Assembly: GCA_964415185.1 (NCBI GenBank)
Contig: CAYPZI010000126.1
Location: forward strand, 1 to 8,627
DNA length: 8,627 nt
From: CAYVBJ01 sp964415185
Lineage (GTDB): Bacteria; Bacteroidota; Rhodothermia; Balneolales; Balneolaceae
Reading direction: 5' to 3'
Both the position numbers and the translations under genes were made by a program. The notes below the pieces were generated by a model. The model did no database searches, was not told the DNA's origin, and saw only the letters and a program-made list of their open reading frames with translations. Shown in pieces: positions 6,356 through 8,627 of this stretch. Each line of letters starts with the position of its first letter. Position 1 is the first letter of the stretch.

Positions 6356-7291
6356 ATGAGATCGATTTTCTTAATCCTGCTGTTTAGCTTAAACGGAATT
6401 TGTAATGTCAACGCCCAAAATATGAATCAAAATGAGATAAAGCCGAACGGACAGGTTGTTTTTATGACTGATTTCGGTACCCGTGACCGCTTTGTGCCGA
6501 GCATGAGAGGTGTGGCAATGGCTGTAGAGCCGGCCCTGAAACTGCATGACCTGACTCACGAGATTGAGCCTTTTAATATTTGGGAAGCGTCGTACACACT
6601 GGCGGGTACAATTCCGTACTGGCCGGAGGGTACGGTATTTGTTTCCGTAGTGGATCCCGGCGTAGGCACGGACCGGCGTTCGGTTGTGGCAAAGACAGCC
6701 GACGGCAAGTTTGTAGTAACTCCCGATAACGGCACATTGACCCTGGTTCAAGACCAGATCGGGATTACAGAAATGAGAGTTATTGATGAGTCGGTAAACC
6801 GGAGGCCGGGTACGGAGGAGTTTGCTACATTCCACGGTCGGGATGTATATGCTTATACGGGCGCAAGAATTGCATCGGGTACAATCAGGTACGAAGAAAC
6901 GGGCCCTTTAATGGATTCCCAAATTGTGAAAATCGAGTATACTCCGGCTGCGCTCTCAGAAGATGAAAATGAACTGACGGGAACAATTGCAAAAATAGAA
7001 TATCCGTACGGCAATCCGGCGACAAACATCCCTGCCGAACTGTTTAATAAGGCAAATGGGCAGGATGTTGAAACTTGGAAAGTGGAAATTTACAACGGAT
7101 CGGGAATTGTTTACAGTGAACCGGTTCCTTTCGCAAAAAGTTTCGGTTATGTAGAGCAGGGTGAGCCGCTGCTTTATATTGACAGTTTGGGTAACCTTGG
7201 ACTGGCGTTAAATGGAGATAATTTTGCTGGAAAAAATAAAATAAAAGCCGGCCCCGGCTGGAAAATCAGGCTGAGCAAAATGAATTTTTGA
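6356..7291 (+). CDS. SAM hydroxide adenosyltransferase (DUF62) family protein with signal peptide
   Basis: The family (relatives of fluorinase and chlorinase) cleaves S-adenosylmethionine with water to adenosine and methionine. The core motifs are intact: MTDFGTRDRF (residues 37-46), VVDPGVGTDRRSV (98-110), PDNGTLTLV (123-131) and TFHGRDVYAYTGAR (158-171). Asp100, Arg107 and His160 match the Asp-Arg-His triad of the hydrolase type. The C-terminal domain shows IEYPYGNPATNI, where relatives usually have ID-x-FGN, so Glu215 replaces the usual Asp; YIDSLGNLGLALN matches the late family motif. Unusually, residues 1-20 look like a Sec signal peptide (MRS, a hydrophobic run, V-N-A before Gln21), predicting export to the periplasm. 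The 311-residue length exceeds typical cytoplasmic members mainly because of this leader. It sits 16 bases after the permease, and its stop overlaps the sulfotransferase start. A second family member lies at 8112-8627. Actual substrate is uncertain. Confidence 0.9.
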   Translation: MRSIFLILLFSLNGICNVNAQNMNQNEIKPNGQVVFMTDFGTRDRFVPSMRGVAMAVEPALKLHDLTHEIEPFNIWEASYTLAGTIPYWPEGTVFVSVVDPGVGTDRRSVVAKTADGKFVVTPDNGTLTLVQDQIGITEMRVIDESVNRRPGTEEFATFHGRDVYAYTGARIASGTIRYEETGPLMDSQIVKIEYTPAALSEDENELTGTIAKIEYPYGNPATNIPAELFNKANGQDVETWKVEIYNGSGIVYSEPVPFAKSFGYVEQGEPLLYIDSLGNLGLALNGDNFAGKNKIKAGPGWKIRLSKMNF

Positions 7292-8055
7292 TGTTTTATC
7301 CTGAAAAATACATTGATGAGATAAAGCTGCAAGTCCGTTTTGCATTCCGCCGGATTGGAATGAAAAGCTACCAAATACATCAGATTTGTCTGTCCGGTCA
7401 AAAGCTCATCTATATTCCGATACCTAAAAACGCATGTACTTCCATCAAGCATGCCCTGCATGAAATAGAATTCGGCGAAACATTTAATGCTTCTATAAGT
7501 GAATACAGCAGGTTTAAAAGCCATCACGATTATTATAATAAACGATCCGATGCATTTACCGGCATAAATGAGCTTCAAAATAAAGCCGGTTATTTTCGCT
7601 TTACCGTTGTCAGAGATCCGGTGGAACGGCTGCTTTCATGCTACCGGAACCGTATAGTTGATTTGGAAGACCTGAAGTCAAGCAAATCAGCCCTGATTTC
7701 AAATGGATTGCCGCCTGAACCGGACCTGAACACATTTGTCAGGTATCTAAAAAGGTACAGGAAAATAAACAAGAGTATTGAACACCATTCAAGGCCACAG
7801 AACCGCTTTTTAGGAGGTACGCTCCGGTATTTTGACAGGGTATATCCCATGGAGCAATTGGATCGGCTCTTCGGTAAACTCGCCGATTTTTATCCCGGCC
7901 TAACCATTCGTAAACATAAATCGGGAGGGACAAAGGTAAACTTTAACGAGCTGTCTGAAAACTCGCTTCAAAAAATCATCGATTTCTACAAAGAGGATTA
8001 CAAACTCCTGAGTAAATATTATTCACCTGATTCGATAAAAAAAAATTATTTATGA
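7291..8055 (+). CDS. PAPS-dependent sulfotransferase, family 2
   Basis: This 254-residue protein resembles Sulfotransfer_2 enzymes, which move sulfate from PAPS to hydroxyl groups, mostly on carbohydrates. The 5'-phosphosulfate loop is YIPIPKNACTSIKHAL (residues 41-56, PKNACTSIK at 45-53), and the 3'-phosphate site is FTVVRDPVERLLSCYRNRI (104-122), including Arg108 and Ser116. A C-terminal DFYKEDYKLLSKY segment is also usual in the family. No signal peptide or membrane anchor is seen, so it probably acts in the cytoplasm or at the inner face of the membrane; the acceptor is unknown. I chose ATG 7291, which overlaps the upstream TGA (TGATG) and suggests translational coupling; a TTG at 7288 would add one residue. 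No strong Shine-Dalgarno sequence is present. No glycosyltransferase or PAPS-synthesis gene is in the window, so its pathway cannot be inferred. Confidence 0.9.
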   Translation: MFYPEKYIDEIKLQVRFAFRRIGMKSYQIHQICLSGQKLIYIPIPKNACTSIKHALHEIEFGETFNASISEYSRFKSHHDYYNKRSDAFTGINELQNKAGYFRFTVVRDPVERLLSCYRNRIVDLEDLKSSKSALISNGLPPEPDLNTFVRYLKRYRKINKSIEHHSRPQNRFLGGTLRYFDRVYPMEQLDRLFGKLADFYPGLTIRKHKSGGTKVNFNELSENSLQKIIDFYKEDYKLLSKYYSPDSIKKNYL

Positions 8056-8111
8056 ATTAAATCACATCTGATATTTACATGAGCAATAATTTTTATTTTG
8101 GTATAAAAAAC
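8056..8111. other. short convergent gap, no clear terminator
   Basis: These 56 AT-rich bases separate the tail-to-tail sulfotransferase and second SAM hydrolase-like gene. T- and A-runs around 8089-8110 could help stop transcription from both sides, but I see no GC-rich hairpin. Confidence 0.5.
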
Positions 8112-8627
8112 CTATTCAGGCCGTGAGATTTCAATCACCCAATCCGGCCCGGGATTGATGCCGTATTCGGTTGCAAAATCCCCCTGGTTAAGTGCGATTG
8201 ACAAATTGTCGAGGCTGTTAAAATACAAGAGAGCCTCACCGACACTAACTTCGCCGAAAGACCTTTCGTAGGGAACCACATCCCGGTAAAGAACTTTATC
8301 ATTGTGTAAAATTTTAACTCTCAATTTATCTCCAAAATCAATATTCAGTTTTAAAAACAGGTCCCTTTCGATATTTGTCCAGATGTTTCCATAGCGTACA
8401 TCGAGTATGGGGATATATCCCTTGATACTGTTCCCGGAAAATTCAGGATCAGGATGTGGGATAGTTACCACTTTATTTTTGAGTTTTTGCCCAACTTCTT
8501 CAAATGAGATAATGCCTGTAGCCAGCCGGGCGCCTGTATATGCATACACATCCCGCCCGTGAAATGTATAAGACTTTTCCGATTCGGCCCTCCGGTTTAC
8601 GGCTTCGTTAATTTCACGCACAGCTTC
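8112..8627 (-). CDS. second SAM hydroxide adenosyltransferase (DUF62) family protein, N-terminus off the right edge
   Basis: The visible 172 codons are the C-terminal half of a paralogue of the gene at 6356-7291. They begin inside the N-terminal domain (EAVREINEAVNRR), share the 14-residue block TFHGRDVYAYTGAR carrying the catalytic His, and continue through GYIPILDVRYGNIWTNI to FNSLDNLSIALNQGDFA and NPGPDWVIEIS. Here the substrate-site motif keeps the usual Asp (LDVRYGN) that is Glu in the other copy, while the late motif has S-L-D-N where the other has S-L-G-N. The Asp-Arg half of the triad and any signal peptide lie beyond the window, so activity and location cannot be judged. The frame is open to the last base, so the GTG at 8619-8621 need not be the start. 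The gene converges on the sulfotransferase. The copies are clearly diverged at DNA level, so this is not a recent duplication. Confidence 0.88.
   Translation of the reverse strand, partial: EAVREINEAVNRRAESEKSYTFHGRDVYAYTGARLATGIISFEEVGQKLKNKVVTIPHPDPEFSGNSIKGYIPILDVRYGNIWTNIERDLFLKLNIDFGDKLRVKILHNDKVLYRDVVPYERSFGEVSVGEALLYFNSLDNLSIALNQGDFATEYGINPGPDWVIEISRPE

Noticed and set aside
6389..6835. A 148-codon antisense frame within the SAM hydrolase-like gene.
   Set aside because: The sense frame holds intact catalytic motifs, and the antisense product is Cys/His-scattered without pattern.
6356..7291. Assignment as a true fluorinase or chlorinase.
   Set aside because: The Asp-Arg-His triad typical of the hydroxide-using branch is present, and nothing suggests halide specificity.
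8089..8110. A possible bidirectional terminator in the T-run and A-run between converging genes.
   Set aside because: No stable GC-bearing stem precedes either run, so I did not call a terminator.

Overview
The window looks like chromosomal DNA from a Bacteroidota-type bacterium, possibly Balneolota. This rests on gene content: 6-bladed beta-propeller lipoproteins, small DoxX-like membrane proteins, little Shine-Dalgarno signal at several starts, and moderate GC with AT-rich gaps. No gene fixes the species. I saw no tRNA, rRNA, CRISPR array, transposase or phage gene.

Left part (1-3128). Two exported proteins lie in tandem on the minus strand. The first is an NHL/6-bladed beta-propeller protein (286-1440). 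The second is a small lipoprotein that runs off the left edge (1-277); its reading frame is broken between its signal peptide and its mature domain. After a 349-base AT-rich gap, two short DoxX-like membrane proteins (1790-2152 plus, 2154-2510 minus) face each other tail to tail with one base between them. They share a motif framework and look like distant paralogues. A third small membrane protein (2688-3128, minus) is histidine-rich and belongs to a family I recognise only as uncharacterised.

Centre and right (3218-8055). Four plus-strand genes are packed like an operon: aspS (aspartyl-tRNA synthetase), an APC-superfamily amino-acid permease 14 bases later, an S-adenosylmethionine (SAM) hydroxide adenosyltransferase-like protein with an apparent signal peptide 16 bases later, and a family-2 sulfotransferase whose ATG overlaps the preceding stop (TGATG). 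The first two are ordinary metabolism: charging tRNA-Asp and amino-acid uptake. The last two are less expected.

Right edge (8112-8627). A second SAM hydrolase-like gene enters from the right on the minus strand and converges on the sulfotransferase, so the sulfotransferase is flanked by two paralogues of this family. This arrangement, with at least one copy apparently exported, is the most interesting feature. A SAM-cleaving enzyme outside the cytoplasm has no obvious substrate supply. I see no evidence for a complete new defence or mobile system.
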